Assembly (NCBI GenBank): GCA_024405015.1
Contig: JAKSPE010000002.1
Span: forward strand, 1-64,000
Length of the DNA stretch: 64,000 nucleotides
Direction of reading: 5' to 3'
Source of the DNA: Sphaerochaetaceae bacterium
Lineage (GTDB): Bacteria > Spirochaetota > Spirochaetia > Sphaerochaetales > Sphaerochaetaceae
The notes under the pieces are model-generated. The model did not search any database, was not told where the DNA came from, and saw only the letters and a list, made by a program, of their open reading frames with translations. Shown one piece after another: positions 36,586-44,501 of this stretch (position 1 is its first letter; every line of letters starts with the position of its first letter). A program made the translations under genes and the position numbers.

Positions 36586-39500
36586 TTATTGCCTCCCTTT
36601 TTCTTTGAAAGCATGAGCATCTCTTCGCTATTGGCAGGTGCTCGCATTCTCTTCTCGTCCTCTGAAATCTGGTCTTCGTCATTTCCTGTTTCGCTGTGAT
36701 CACTTTCGTTCAGATAGGACATGGTGACCTGTGGGAATGGAATGTTGATGTTGTTCTTGTTGAACAGCAGGTAGAACTCTCTTCTGAGGTCTCTGACAAG
36801 CTGAAGTCTGTCTTTCTCAGCACATTTGGCGTGGATTCTGAGGTCAACGGAACTCTCGCCTAGGGATTCGACACCCATGTAGAACGGACCATCAATGATT
36901 TCCGGAAGCTTTTTGCGGATCTTCGGGAAGGAATTCTTGAGAATCTTCTCAACACGTTCGATGGATTCTCCATATTCGATGCTCATGATGACAGCTGCGA
37001 AACTGGATTCCTTTGTCATGTTGATGACGCCGGAAATCGAGCTGTTGTTGAAGATCTTGATGTTCTTTGAGGCTTCCTCAATCTTGGTTGTTCGAAGTCC
37101 GATCTCAAGGACGATACCTCGGAAGTCTCCGATTGTGACGATGTCTCCAACGCGGAACTCACCTTCGAAGACGATGAAGATTCCGGCGATGATATCGCTG
37201 ATCAGGCTCTGGGCACCAAGACCGATGACAATGGAGAGGATTCCAGCCGAGGTGATGAGGTTTGTCGTGTTGAAGCCGAACAGATGTAAGCAGTAGAAGG
37301 CGCCGCCGATCAGTCCGCCATATTTCAGGACCGATACCAGCAGGTTACCTGTGGTCTCGATTCTTGCACCCAGCGTGCCGCAGAAGGATCTGACGCTGAC
37401 CTGTACCAGTTTGGTGATGGTCAGAATCATGATCATGACCATGATTGCCTCAGTGATGGCAAAGATGTTCCAGCCCTTATCCCAATTGCCTCGGAAGATG
37501 TAGGTGAAGATGGAACTGGAAGATCCGTTTGTGATGGCAAGCAGCAGTGCTATCAGAATGAATGCCGATGCGATGGTCATCATGACCAGCATGAGAGCTG
37601 ACAGCTTCTGCTCTGGAGACTTGGCATCCCAACCGACCTTCTCATATCTGGAAGCGATGGAGGAAGTTCTCTTTCTTCTTCCAGATGGGGTTGTGATGAA
37701 GAATGAGTAGTTGTCTGTGCGGTATCCACTGGCGTCAGTTCGGATGCTATCCACATAGTCACGGTCCATCTTGTCGGTGGACAGGGCATACATGACAGCG
37801 ATGAATACAATGAAGACTGCACTGAAGGCAAGGGTAAGAAGGGAGATTCTGTTTCTTGCACCATACAGGGATTCCACTGGGATTGCAGTGGAGATGAAGT
37901 AGTTACCGATGGAACGGATGCTCTGGTAATACTTGACGCCGTTGACTTCCTGGAAACCGTTGAATGAGCCTGTGAATGCACTGTCGGTAAGGCCTACTGC
38001 TGCACTGGTCTTGCCAATGCTGGTTGCTACCGGTGAGTACAGAATCACATGGTCATCGGAATTGTCAAATGCAAGGTAGAAACTGTCGCTTCCATATACC
38101 TTCATGCCGCCCAAAATGTAATCCAGTGATGTGATCTTGAACAGGTTCGACATCTTGCTGCGGTCAATACCAATCTGGACCATGCCTCTATGCATGGTGA
38201 TCTCAGAACCTGTCCAGTCGCCTTCCAGATAAGATTCGTAGTCTGACTTGCTTGCGTAGCAGGTAGATCCGTCTGCACCAAGGTATGTGTAATAGTTGTA
38301 TGTGCTTCCGATGTACTGGTAAACTTCACCCAGAACATCGTTTTCCATCGGTTCCTGTGCAAGGTTCTTGATTCGTCCATCCACAACATCCCAGAATGGA
38401 TAGGACTGGGAATTCTCGTCTTTGGAAAGTGTGTAATACCACTGGTCTGTGTTTGTTGAAACGACGTTTCCGTCTTCATCGAATACATACAGGCTATCCA
38501 GTCTGTTGTCGTTGCAGATGATCTGCAGGGCCTGTGAGTTGGCATTGGAGAACATGTCGTTGCCGTACATGTCCTTCAGATACTCTCGTTCGCCGTTTTC
38601 AAGTCTTCTGAAAAGTCTGTATGCGTTCGGATCGCCGTTTGCATGCTCGTAAACAGCCTGAGGTGATTCCTCGAAAATGGATGCGATGAGGCTGGCTGTG
38701 GAGATGTACTGCTTGTTGATGTAGGTCTGGATGGCGCTCTTTGTTCCGGTTGTCTGATTGATGACCATTGGGATGTCATTGATGGAAGTCTCCGACATGG
38801 TTGTCACATCTTCAAGACTCATAAGGGTTTGTGAGAAGAAGGAGATTCCGAAAACAAGCACAAGACCAAGAATGATTACCGGAAGAAGCTTTTTGAGGAT
38901 GAACAGGGAAATGTACATCTGTGCGCCCTTTCTGGAACGTGTTCCGATGTTGAATCTCTTGAAGCGTGGGTCTGTCTGGCGCTGGATGGCATCGAGCAGT
39001 CTCATTTCGGTACGCTCAAGGATCTCCTCGTCGGTGTAAGTGAACTTTCCATCACGGATGTCATCCTTGTAATCGTTGAGGAATCTCTCCTGCATGATGA
39101 TCATTCTGTTTGCCATGTCGCGTCTGAGAATCAGGGCATAACCTGCGACAAGGGCAGAGACGAGTACGAATGCGATTCCGCTGAATGCGATGACGTTCAG
39201 GTTCCTGTCCAGCAGGGAGCTTTTGGATTCTGCTGCGGCGATGATGGTGTAGCTGCTCAAGACCTCGGAGTCGAACTCCTTGGTAACGCAGTAGTAGGTT
39301 GTTCCGTTTATGGTTTCATAGCCAGCAAAGTCACTCTGTTCGATGTTGGAACTGAGTCCATAGTCTGCATAGTATTCACCGGAAAGGTTTGTGGTGTTGT
39401 CATCGTAGTAGATGAACTTTCCTGTATTGTGATCTATGGCAAACAGAAAGCCGTCCTTTCCTACGGTTACTCCCTTAAGGACGTCCTCGACTCTCTTGAG

Positions 39501-40211
39501 ATTTGAAATCTCGGAATCAAGAAGGCTTGTTGGGATGGAGGTGAGAAGGTAATAGGACTTTTCTCCATCAGATGCAAGAAGAGTGCTGTATGTGTAGTAG
39601 TTTCCAGTCTCAACGTGGGCATCCTGTCTTGTTCCGTTTTCGTCATAGGAGGCTGTTCCGTTCACCAGAACCTTTCCGTTTGCATCCGTCTTGTACTGGG
39701 TCAGCCTGTTGGTGACTTCTCCGAAGGCTTCCTTGATGTTTCTTCCGTTGAACTGGGCTTCACTTCCGACAAGAACGTTACCTACATCATCGATCAGGTA
39801 AATGGTTCCTGCATGAAGTCCGTCTCGCAAAGTGACAAAGAGTTTTGACATTTCATCTGCCGCTACATTTGCACCGCTGGTTGCACTGATGGCCCTCATT
39901 TCATTAAGGAAGTCTGAATAGGTGAGGTAGTTTGACAGCGTGATGATCAGGTTTTGGTTCATGCTGTCAAATTCATTTTCAATCATTTCGACAGAGTCGC
40001 TGTTGTCCTGAAGTGTAAGAATGACGTCTGCCAGGATCTTTTCACTGTTATCCTTCTGTCGGTATTCAGAGACTCTATTCTGCATGATGGTGAGAAGCCA
40101 GAAGAGGGCGACTGCAACAACAATGAAAAGTACGATTGCTGCAATGTTCCTGACTAACTGTATTCTGTTTGTCTTCTTATGGACTTTGATTGCCACGTGT
40201 CTCGGTTTCAT
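36582..40211 (-). CDS. Large sensor-MscS fusion channel protein
   Basis: A 1209-residue membrane protein. Helix 1 (about 20-43) leads to a Cache-like extracytoplasmic domain (about 45-340), helix 2 (343-365), a cytoplasmic stretch and helix 3 (434-457). A second large extracytoplasmic domain (about 460-785) and helices near 787, 872 and 914 follow. The MscS pore module comes next: the pore helix with GLGAQSLISDIIAGIF near 1000, then a beta domain starting FRVGDIVTIGDFRG. The MscS part resembles small-conductance mechanosensitive channels; the two sensor-like domains are the unusual part. DegV is coupled downstream. Confidence 0.85.
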   Translation of the reverse strand: MKPRHVAIKVHKKTNRIQLVRNIAAIVLFIVVAVALFWLLTIMQNRVSEYRQKDNSEKILADVILTLQDNSDSVEMIENEFDSMNQNLIITLSNYLTYSDFLNEMRAISATSGANVAADEMSKLFVTLRDGLHAGTIYLIDDVGNVLVGSEAQFNGRNIKEAFGEVTNRLTQYKTDANGKVLVNGTASYDENGTRQDAHVETGNYYTYSTLLASDGEKSYYLLTSIPTSLLDSEISNLKRVEDVLKGVTVGKDGFLFAIDHNTGKFIYYDDNTTNLSGEYYADYGLSSNIEQSDFAGYETINGTTYYCVTKEFDSEVLSSYTIIAAAESKSSLLDRNLNVIAFSGIAFVLVSALVAGYALILRRDMANRMIIMQERFLNDYKDDIRDGKFTYTDEEILERTEMRLLDAIQRQTDPRFKRFNIGTRSRKGAQMYISLFILKKLLPVIILGLVLVFGISFFSQTLMSLEDVTTMSETSINDIPMVINQTTGTKSAIQTYINKQYISTASLIASIFEESPQAVYEHANGDPNAYRLFRRLENGEREYLKDMYGNDMFSNANSQALQIICNDNRLDSLYVFDEDGNVVSTNTDQWYYTLSKDENSQSYPFWDVVDGRIKNLAQEPMENDVLGEVYQYIGSTYNYYTYLGADGSTCYASKSDYESYLEGDWTGSEITMHRGMVQIGIDRSKMSNLFKITSLDYILGGMKVYGSDSFYLAFDNSDDHVILYSPVATSIGKTSAAVGLTDSAFTGSFNGFQEVNGVKYYQSIRSIGNYFISTAIPVESLYGARNRISLLTLAFSAVFIVFIAVMYALSTDKMDRDYVDSIRTDASGYRTDNYSFFITTPSGRRKRTSSIASRYEKVGWDAKSPEQKLSALMLVMMTIASAFILIALLLAITNGSSSSIFTYIFRGNWDKGWNIFAITEAIMVMIMILTITKLVQVSVRSFCGTLGARIETTGNLLVSVLKYGGLIGGAFYCLHLFGFNTTNLITSAGILSIVIGLGAQSLISDIIAGIFIVFEGEFRVGDIVTIGDFRGIVLEIGLRTTKIEEASKNIKIFNNSSISGVINMTKESSFAAVIMSIEYGESIERVEKILKNSFPKIRKKLPEIIDGPFYMGVESLGESSVDLRIHAKCAEKDRLQLVRDLRREFYLLFNKNNINIPFPQVTMSYLNESDHSETGNDEDQISEDEKRMRAPANSEEMLMLSKKKGGNK

Positions 40212-40332
40212 ATTTCCTCGCCTAATGGGTGATTCATGTTTTTACTGAGCAATAGTATATAAATAGTGTGGAAGTTGGTAAACAAGGCTAGCCGTCATAT
40301 GAGTAACGTTTGCTTGTGATTTTTGCATGGAA

Positions 40333-40424
40333 TGCCAAAACGCCAAATGAAAACTTGCCAAATCGCCAAATGAAATTTCGCCAATTCGCCAAATGAAAAC
40401 TTGCCAAATCGCCAAATGGGAGAT
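40333..40424. repeat. 23-bp tandem array of paired GCCAAAT boxes
   Basis: Eight octamers of the form YGCCAAAT (some with one change) start at 40333, 40341, 40356, 40364, 40379, 40387, 40402 and 40410. The spacing alternates 8 and 15 bp, giving four 23-bp units. The array ends at the ribosome-binding region of the ATPase gene at 40436. It looks like a multimeric operator. Confidence 0.85.
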
Positions 40425-40435
40425 ATTCTAGGACT

Positions 40436-41713
40436 ATGAGTTCTTACAAATCCAGAATTGCAGATAAGATTATTGAAAGAAAGTTGAAGGGTAAGGGCGC
40501 CGTTCTTGTAGAGGGTCCTAAATGGTGTGGAAAAACCACGACTTCTGAGCAATTGGCCAAAAGTGTCATTTATATGTCCAAGCCCGAGGATGTAAGGACG
40601 AATCTGTTGGTTGCCGATCTAAATCCTTCAAAACTTCTGGAAGGGGAGACTCCTAGGCTGATTGACGAATGGCAGATTGCTCCAAAACTTTGGGATGCAG
40701 TGCGTTTTGAATCTGACCACCGAGACGGATTTGGTCATTTTATTCTGACAGGCTCTGCAGTTCCTCCAAAGATGGATGAAACTTTCCATACGGGAACTGG
40801 CCGTGTGGCGTGGGTAAAAATGCGACCTATGTCGCTTTACGAATCTGGAGACTCAAATGGATCTGTGAGTCTTGGAGAGCTATTCAGTTGCTCGAAAGAC
40901 ATTGTTGCGGAAAGTGCAATCGAAAGTCTTGAGCAGCTTGCATTCCTTATTTGTCGAGGCGGGTGGCCTGGATCTATAGGTTTGGAAGAGGATGTCGCAT
41001 TGGAACAGGCATTTGATTACCTTGATGCTGTGGTGAATATTGATATTTCACGAGTTGATGATGTGAAACGAGATCCAGAAAGAGCTAAAAGGCTCATGAG
41101 GTCATATTCCAGACATCAAGGAACACAGACGACCTATACCGTTTTACGCGATGATGTGGCTGCGAATGAGTCTGATTCCATAACGGAAGATACCATCTAT
41201 TCCTATACCAATGCATTGAGAAAGATCTTTGTCATTGAAGATATGCCTGCATGGAACCCAAATTTAAGGTCAAAGACTGCAATCAGGACATCTGATACGC
41301 GATATTTCATCGATCCATCTATTGCCACGGCAAGTCTTGGAATGGGTCCGAATGATTTGGTTAATGATCTCAGAACAATGGGGCTGTTCTTTGAAACCAT
41401 GTGTGTTAGAGATCTGAGGGTCTATGCGCAGAGTCTTGGAGGAGATGTCTATCATTATCGTGATAAGTCAGGACTTGAGTGTGATGCCGTCATTCATTTG
41501 AGAAATGGTGCCTATGGTCTGATTGAAATCAAACTTGGAGGCGATAATTTAATTGAAGAAGGGGTTGAGAATCTTAAGAACTTCAGTGCTCGAATTGATA
41601 CAGATAAGATGAAAAGTCCTTCATTTCTTATGGTTCTGATAGGAAAGGGAAAATATGCCTATAGAAGGGAAGATGGCATCTACATTGTTCCAATCGGATG
41701 TTTGAAAGATTGA
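40436..41713 (+). CDS. DUF4143 AAA-type ATPase
   Basis: A 425-residue protein of the common AAA_14/DUF4143 group. The P-loop is GPKWCGKTT at 26-34, followed by LIDEWQIAPKLWD (Walker B region) and FILTGSA. The C-terminal DUF4143 part resembles a PD-(D/E)xK nuclease fold, with SGLECDAVIH and YGLIEIKLGG supplying D, E and K. These proteins are widespread, often in accessory DNA, with no settled role. The phased repeat array lies just upstream and tRNA genes downstream, so the gene sits in an island-like position. Confidence 0.9.
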   Translation: MSSYKSRIADKIIERKLKGKGAVLVEGPKWCGKTTTSEQLAKSVIYMSKPEDVRTNLLVADLNPSKLLEGETPRLIDEWQIAPKLWDAVRFESDHRDGFGHFILTGSAVPPKMDETFHTGTGRVAWVKMRPMSLYESGDSNGSVSLGELFSCSKDIVAESAIESLEQLAFLICRGGWPGSIGLEEDVALEQAFDYLDAVVNIDISRVDDVKRDPERAKRLMRSYSRHQGTQTTYTVLRDDVAANESDSITEDTIYSYTNALRKIFVIEDMPAWNPNLRSKTAIRTSDTRYFIDPSIATASLGMGPNDLVNDLRTMGLFFETMCVRDLRVYAQSLGGDVYHYRDKSGLECDAVIHLRNGAYGLIEIKLGGDNLIEEGVENLKNFSARIDTDKMKSPSFLMVLIGKGKYAYRREDGIYIVPIGCLKD

Positions 41714-41717
41714 ATTT

Positions 41718-41813
41718 CGGAGTGAGTGGGATTTCCCCTTACGGGGCCGCCTCACTAAAAACAGATCCACTGGACTGTTTTTCGGGCGCTCGGATTCAAA
41801 TCCTCACTCATCC
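41718..41813. repeat. tRNA-Ser 3'-end fragment element
   Basis: CGGAGTGAGTGGGATTT at 41718-41734 repeats the 3' end of the tRNA-Ser(CGA) gene at 41828-41844, exactly 110 bp away. The right edge carries AAATCC-TCACTC, an imperfect inverted copy. A CCCC/GGGG hairpin and a terminator lie inside. It could be an attachment-site scar or a decayed tRNA. Confidence 0.65.
41757..41782. terminator. Bidirectional terminator
   Basis: AAAAACAG and CTGTTTTT enclose TCC/GGA. T runs are present on both strands, so it can end the DUF4143 gene and the minus-strand tRNA-Ser(CGA). Confidence 0.8.
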
Positions 41814-41827
41814 TGCATTGATTTTTC

Positions 41828-41915
41828 CGGAGTGAGTGGGATTTGAACCCACGGTGAGGACAAGCCCCACACCAGATTTCGAGTCTGGCTCCTTCGGCCT
41901 CTCGGACATCACTCC
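41828..41915 (-). tRNA. tRNA-Ser (CGA)
   Basis: An 88-nt class II tRNA with acceptor GGAGTGA/TCACTCC, discriminator G, long variable arm and loop CTCGAAA, giving anticodon CGA for UCG. No encoded CCA. Confidence 0.95.
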
Positions 41916-41927
41916 AACTACATTGGC

Positions 41928-41956
41928 ATTATCGATTTTATGGCACGGAATGTCAA
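41928..41956 (-). promoter_or_regulatory. Promoter of tRNA-Ser(CGA)
   Basis: On the minus strand TTGACA, a 17-base spacer and GATAAT, 12 bases before the tRNA. It is divergent from the promoter of the next tRNA cluster. Confidence 0.8.
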
Positions 41957-41990
41957 ACGCTGTAAGTCGTTAAGCGACAGACAATATCTA

Positions 41991-42019
41991 TTGACAAAGA
42001 TTTCATCTAACATTATGTT
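41991..42019 (+). promoter_or_regulatory. Promoter of the three-tRNA cluster
   Basis: TTGACA, a 17-base spacer and TATGTT, 15 bases before tRNA-Ser(UGA). Confidence 0.8.
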
Positions 42020-42034
42020 TTAAAGGCTAATATT

Positions 42035-42119
42035 GGATGGATGGCCGAGTGGTCGAAGGCGGCGGTCTTGAAAACCGTTGAGGTGAAAGCCTCCGGGGGT
42101 TCGAATCCCTCTCCATCCG
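42035..42119 (+). tRNA. tRNA-Ser (TGA)
   Basis: An 85-nt class II tRNA with acceptor GGATGGA/TCCATCC, discriminator G and loop CTTGAAA, giving UGA for UCA/UCG codons. First of three tandem tRNAs. Confidence 0.96.
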
Positions 42120-42144
42120 TTCTTGTTGCAAAACAAAGAAGACT

Positions 42145-42231
42145 GGAGCGGTGGCCGAGCGGCCGAAGGCGCTTCCCTGCTAAGGAAGTATACTGGTAAC
42201 GGTATCCGGGGTTCAAATCCCCGCCACTCCG
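42145..42231 (+). tRNA. tRNA-Ser (GCT)
   Basis: An 87-nt class II tRNA with loop CTGCTAA, giving GCU for AGC/AGU codons. The acceptor strands GGAGCGG and CCACTCC leave a C-A mismatch at the fifth pair; all other stems look sound. Confidence 0.94.
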
Positions 42232-42236
42232 AAAAT

Positions 42237-42310
42237 GAGATCGTAGCTCAGCTGGATAGAGCATCAGATTGCGGATCTGAGGGTCAGAAGTTCGAATCTT
42301 CCCGGTCTCA
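42237..42310 (+). tRNA. tRNA-Arg (GCG)
   Basis: A 74-nt tRNA with acceptor GAGATCG/CGGTCTC (one G-T pair) and discriminator A. The D-loop has A at position 20, an arginine identity base. The anticodon stem TCAGA/TCTGA holds loop TTGCGGA, so the anticodon is GCG, complementary to the arginine codon CGC. Most bacteria use ACG here. It is five bases from tRNA-Ser(GCU). Confidence 0.92.
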
Positions 42311-42319
42311 GATTAATGA

Positions 42320-42347
42320 AACTCCTTCAAATCGAAGGAGTTTTTTT
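42320..42347 (+). terminator. Terminator of the tRNA cluster
   Basis: AACTCCTTC, loop AAAT, GAAGGAGTT and a run of seven T. Confidence 0.93.
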
Positions 42348-42362
42348 ATGCCCTTTGGGTAT

Positions 42363-42443
42363 GTTCTAACCGCATCCGAGGTTTTTCCTGTTTCAGTTAG
42401 AACTTTCACTAACCGAATATCGAGAAATCCCAGTTTCGGTTAG
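42363..42443. repeat. Two adjacent inverted repeats before the 142-nt repeat
   Basis: GTTCTAAC...GTTAGAAC and ACTAACCGAA...TTCGGTTAGT form two neighbouring hairpins. Their sequences share a CTAAC/GTTAG core. They lie between the tRNA terminator and the second repeat copy and may belong to the same element. Confidence 0.5.
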
Positions 42444-42455
42444 TCCTTTTGGCTC

Positions 42456-42597
42456 GCTCATGTGTATGGGCCATGCAAGGCCTGCTGCATACTCCCCAAA
42501 GGGTCGCAGTCAGGTGCCCAAAGCAGGGCTATCCTGCCCGCTTGGCACCTACGACCTCTAGTCTGCACAGGCATCGCAACAGCCAATCCACAATCGC
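42456..42597. repeat. 142-nt structured dispersed repeat, copy 2
   Basis: 97 percent identical, without gaps, to 21-162. The paired segments listed for copy 1 are all kept, and the four differences fall in bulges, loops or unpaired stretches. This copy lies between a tRNA cluster and an antitoxin gene. Confidence 0.85.
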
Positions 42598-42682
42598 CAG
42601 AGATGTAGAAACATTCATACATGGAGAATGTCTTTTATGAGTCTTTTTTTTGGGCGAATTAATGGAGAATATTTTGATTGTT

Positions 42683-42736
42683 TCGTATGAAATGATATAT
42701 TTAAATCGTACGAAATAATTGATGGAGGTTGTACGA
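42683..42736. promoter_or_regulatory. Three TCGTAYGA sites, 23-bp phased, before the antitoxin gene
   Basis: TCGTATGA (42683), TCGTACGA (42706) and TTGTACGA (42729) begin exactly 23 bp apart. The last overlaps the ribosome site region just before the ATG. Phd/YefM antitoxins usually repress their own promoters, so these are likely operators. Confidence 0.65.
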
Positions 42737-42737
42737 T

Positions 42738-42968
42738 ATGTCGATTACCGCTACGGAATTAAAGAAGAACCTCGGGTATTATCTAGCTCTTGCATCAACG
42801 GAGACCATATCAATAACCAAGAACGGTCGGGTTGTAGCCCCTCTTTCAAATCCTAAAGAGATTAAAGAAAAGACTGTTGGATCACTTCGTGGAATTCTTC
42901 CGAACGACTCGAATGTTACGATGGATACCTTCCGAATGGAGAGGCTTGAAAAGCAGTTGAGTAATTGA
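42738..42968 (+). CDS. Phd/YefM-family antitoxin, no partner seen
   Basis: A 76-residue antitoxin-like DNA-binding protein. The start MSITATELKKNLGYYLALAS and ISITKNGRVVAPLS are typical of Phd/YefM. The C-terminal tail (about 45-76) would normally wrap a toxin. GGAGG lies nine bases before the ATG at 42738. No toxin gene follows: the next gene is yigZ on the other strand, 18 bp away. It may be a solitary antitoxin or the remnant of a lost pair. Confidence 0.88.
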   Translation: MSITATELKKNLGYYLALASTETISITKNGRVVAPLSNPKEIKEKTVGSLRGILPNDSNVTMDTFRMERLEKQLSN

Positions 42969-42986
42969 TTGCGACTATGAATGGCC

Positions 42987-43571
42987 CTAGCTGATGGAAA
43001 CGGTTCGTCTGCCGTTTGACATGTCAGAGATCTGGCTGCAAAGAGCCTCACATTCTGTGGATGGGATCTTTCCTGAGATGGTGATTTCTGTACCGAAGTC
43101 TTCGTTGATGCTGTCGGCTTTTCTGGCGGTAAGCACACGTTTGACGTTTTCGTACATGTCGTAGCCGATGGTCATGGTGAACTCTGACTTGTCGACAAGC
43201 TCTTCGGTTTGTATACCGTCAAGGACGAGTTTGGTGCTGTCGCCATAGGCTTTGACAAGTCCGCCTGTTCCCAGGAGAGTGCCGCCGAAGTAGCGGATGA
43301 TCAAGACGATGATGTTGGTGATGCCAGAGCCTTTGAGAACCTCAAGAGCAGGGCGACCTGCGGTGTTCTTTGGTTCATGGTCATCGGAATAGGAGAACTG
43401 GCTTCCCAGCACTGCGGCATGGACAACATGTGTGCTGTCCGGATATTTGGCGCGTGTCTCATCGACAAGACGCTTTACATCGCTCATCTCGTTGCAGACC
43501 TTTGCAATGGCGATGAAGCGTGATTTCTTGACAATGAGCTCTACCTGTCGTTCTTCCTTCAGTACCTTCAT
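42987..43571 (-). CDS. YigZ/IMPACT-family protein
   Basis: A 194-residue protein of the UPF0029/IMPACT family. The N-terminal domain carries KKSRFIAIA, the HVVHAAV region, SDDHEPKNTAGRPAL and the glycine-rich RYFGGTLLGTGGLVKAYG signature. A C-terminal domain of about 60 residues follows. The eukaryotic relative IMPACT modulates Gcn2; the bacterial role is not established. It lies 18 bp after the aldo/keto reductase gene on the same strand. Confidence 0.93.
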   Translation of the reverse strand: MKVLKEERQVELIVKKSRFIAIAKVCNEMSDVKRLVDETRAKYPDSTHVVHAAVLGSQFSYSDDHEPKNTAGRPALEVLKGSGITNIIVLIIRYFGGTLLGTGGLVKAYGDSTKLVLDGIQTEELVDKSEFTMTIGYDMYENVKRVLTARKADSINEDFGTEITISGKIPSTECEALCSQISDMSNGRRTVSIS

Positions 43572-43589
43572 ATGATGATTCTAGCCTAT

Positions 43590-44501
43590 TTACCAGTTGT
43601 AGGAGAATATGTTGTCGCATACTCCCAGGCTTGCTTTCTCAAGTTCCTTTGCGGCCTGCGTGAGCCTGTCCAGATCCGGTTGGGGTAAAACAAGCTTTAC
43701 CGCACGCAAATCCGATTCTAGCTGTTTGCTGTCTCTGGCTCCCAGAAGCAGAATGCCTGGGTTCTGACTTGCGGTCCAGGCAAGGGCAACATCAGGCATC
43801 GAGACAGCATTTGCAGTCGCAACAGCTGCAATTTCATCCAATAGGTTCAGATACTGTTTGTGACATCTTGGGTCAAAGCAGAAGCTTTCAGAACGTGCAT
43901 CGGAAAGGTCTGTGCTCTGTCGGTATTTTCCACTCAAAAGCCCCATGCCCATTGGACTATAGACTACAAATTCGATGTTATGGGCAATGCAGAAGTCTTG
44001 TGTCTCTTTTAGTTCGCGTGTCCAAAGTAGGGACAGCGGACGCTGGAAGCGGTCAATTTGCAGACCATTGGAAATCATCGATTCCAAGTCGGAAAGGGGC
44101 ATGTTGCATACGCCGATTTTCTGAACAGCACCAAAGTCCTTAAGCTCTGCCATCTGGGCAAGGAAGCTTCTGTTGTCAAAGCCACTTCTTGGCCAATGCA
44201 GATACAGGCAATCGATGGGAACTGCTTTAAGTCGCATCTGGCTTACCTTAAGGATATCGGCCACAGCCTTTGTGCTTGGCATGATTTTTGTATCCACCGA
44301 GAACTGCTGGGAAGAGTAGCGGGAAAGGACCTTGGAAAGTACCTGCTCGGACTGTCCTTTGCCGTAGCTTTGTGCAGTGTCAAAATGGCGGATTCCAAGA
44401 CGCACAGCGGTGGTGACGACACTTTCACTGGCGGTTCTGTTTTGCGTAGTCCAAAAGCCATCCGATGGTGCAATTTGCCATGTACCCAGTGAAATTTTCA
44501 T
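43590..44501 (-). CDS. Aldo/keto reductase
   Basis: A 303-residue NAD(P)H-dependent oxidoreductase with a TIM-barrel fold. It shows the DTAQSYGKGQSE motif with the catalytic Asp and Tyr, the LYLHWPR strand, and the C-terminal cofactor part ILLGARDSKQLESDL. I chose the ATG at 44501 over an in-frame TTG six bases upstream. It overlaps the preceding Nudix gene by 4 bp. The substrate is unknown. Confidence 0.9.
   Translation of the reverse strand: MKISLGTWQIAPSDGFWTTQNRTASESVVTTAVRLGIRHFDTAQSYGKGQSEQVLSKVLSRYSSQQFSVDTKIMPSTKAVADILKVSQMRLKAVPIDCLYLHWPRSGFDNRSFLAQMAELKDFGAVQKIGVCNMPLSDLESMISNGLQIDRFQRPLSLLWTRELKETQDFCIAHNIEFVVYSPMGMGLLSGKYRQSTDLSDARSESFCFDPRCHKQYLNLLDEIAAVATANAVSMPDVALAWTASQNPGILLLGARDSKQLESDLRAVKLVLPQPDLDRLTQAAKELEKASLGVCDNIFSYNW

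Noticed and set aside
40333..40424. CRISPR array
   Set aside because: Units are contiguous 23-bp repeats without spacers of unique sequence, and no cas genes are present.
40295..40552. 85-residue minus-strand repetitive frame across the 23-bp array
   Set aside because: The repeated peptide is only the translation of the tandem DNA units and overlaps the start of the DUF4143 gene.
42363..42443. attC-like integron recombination site
   Set aside because: The inverted repeats have CTAAC/GTTAG cores, but the required GTTRRRY and RYYYAAC ends and spacing do not fit, and no integrase is in the window.
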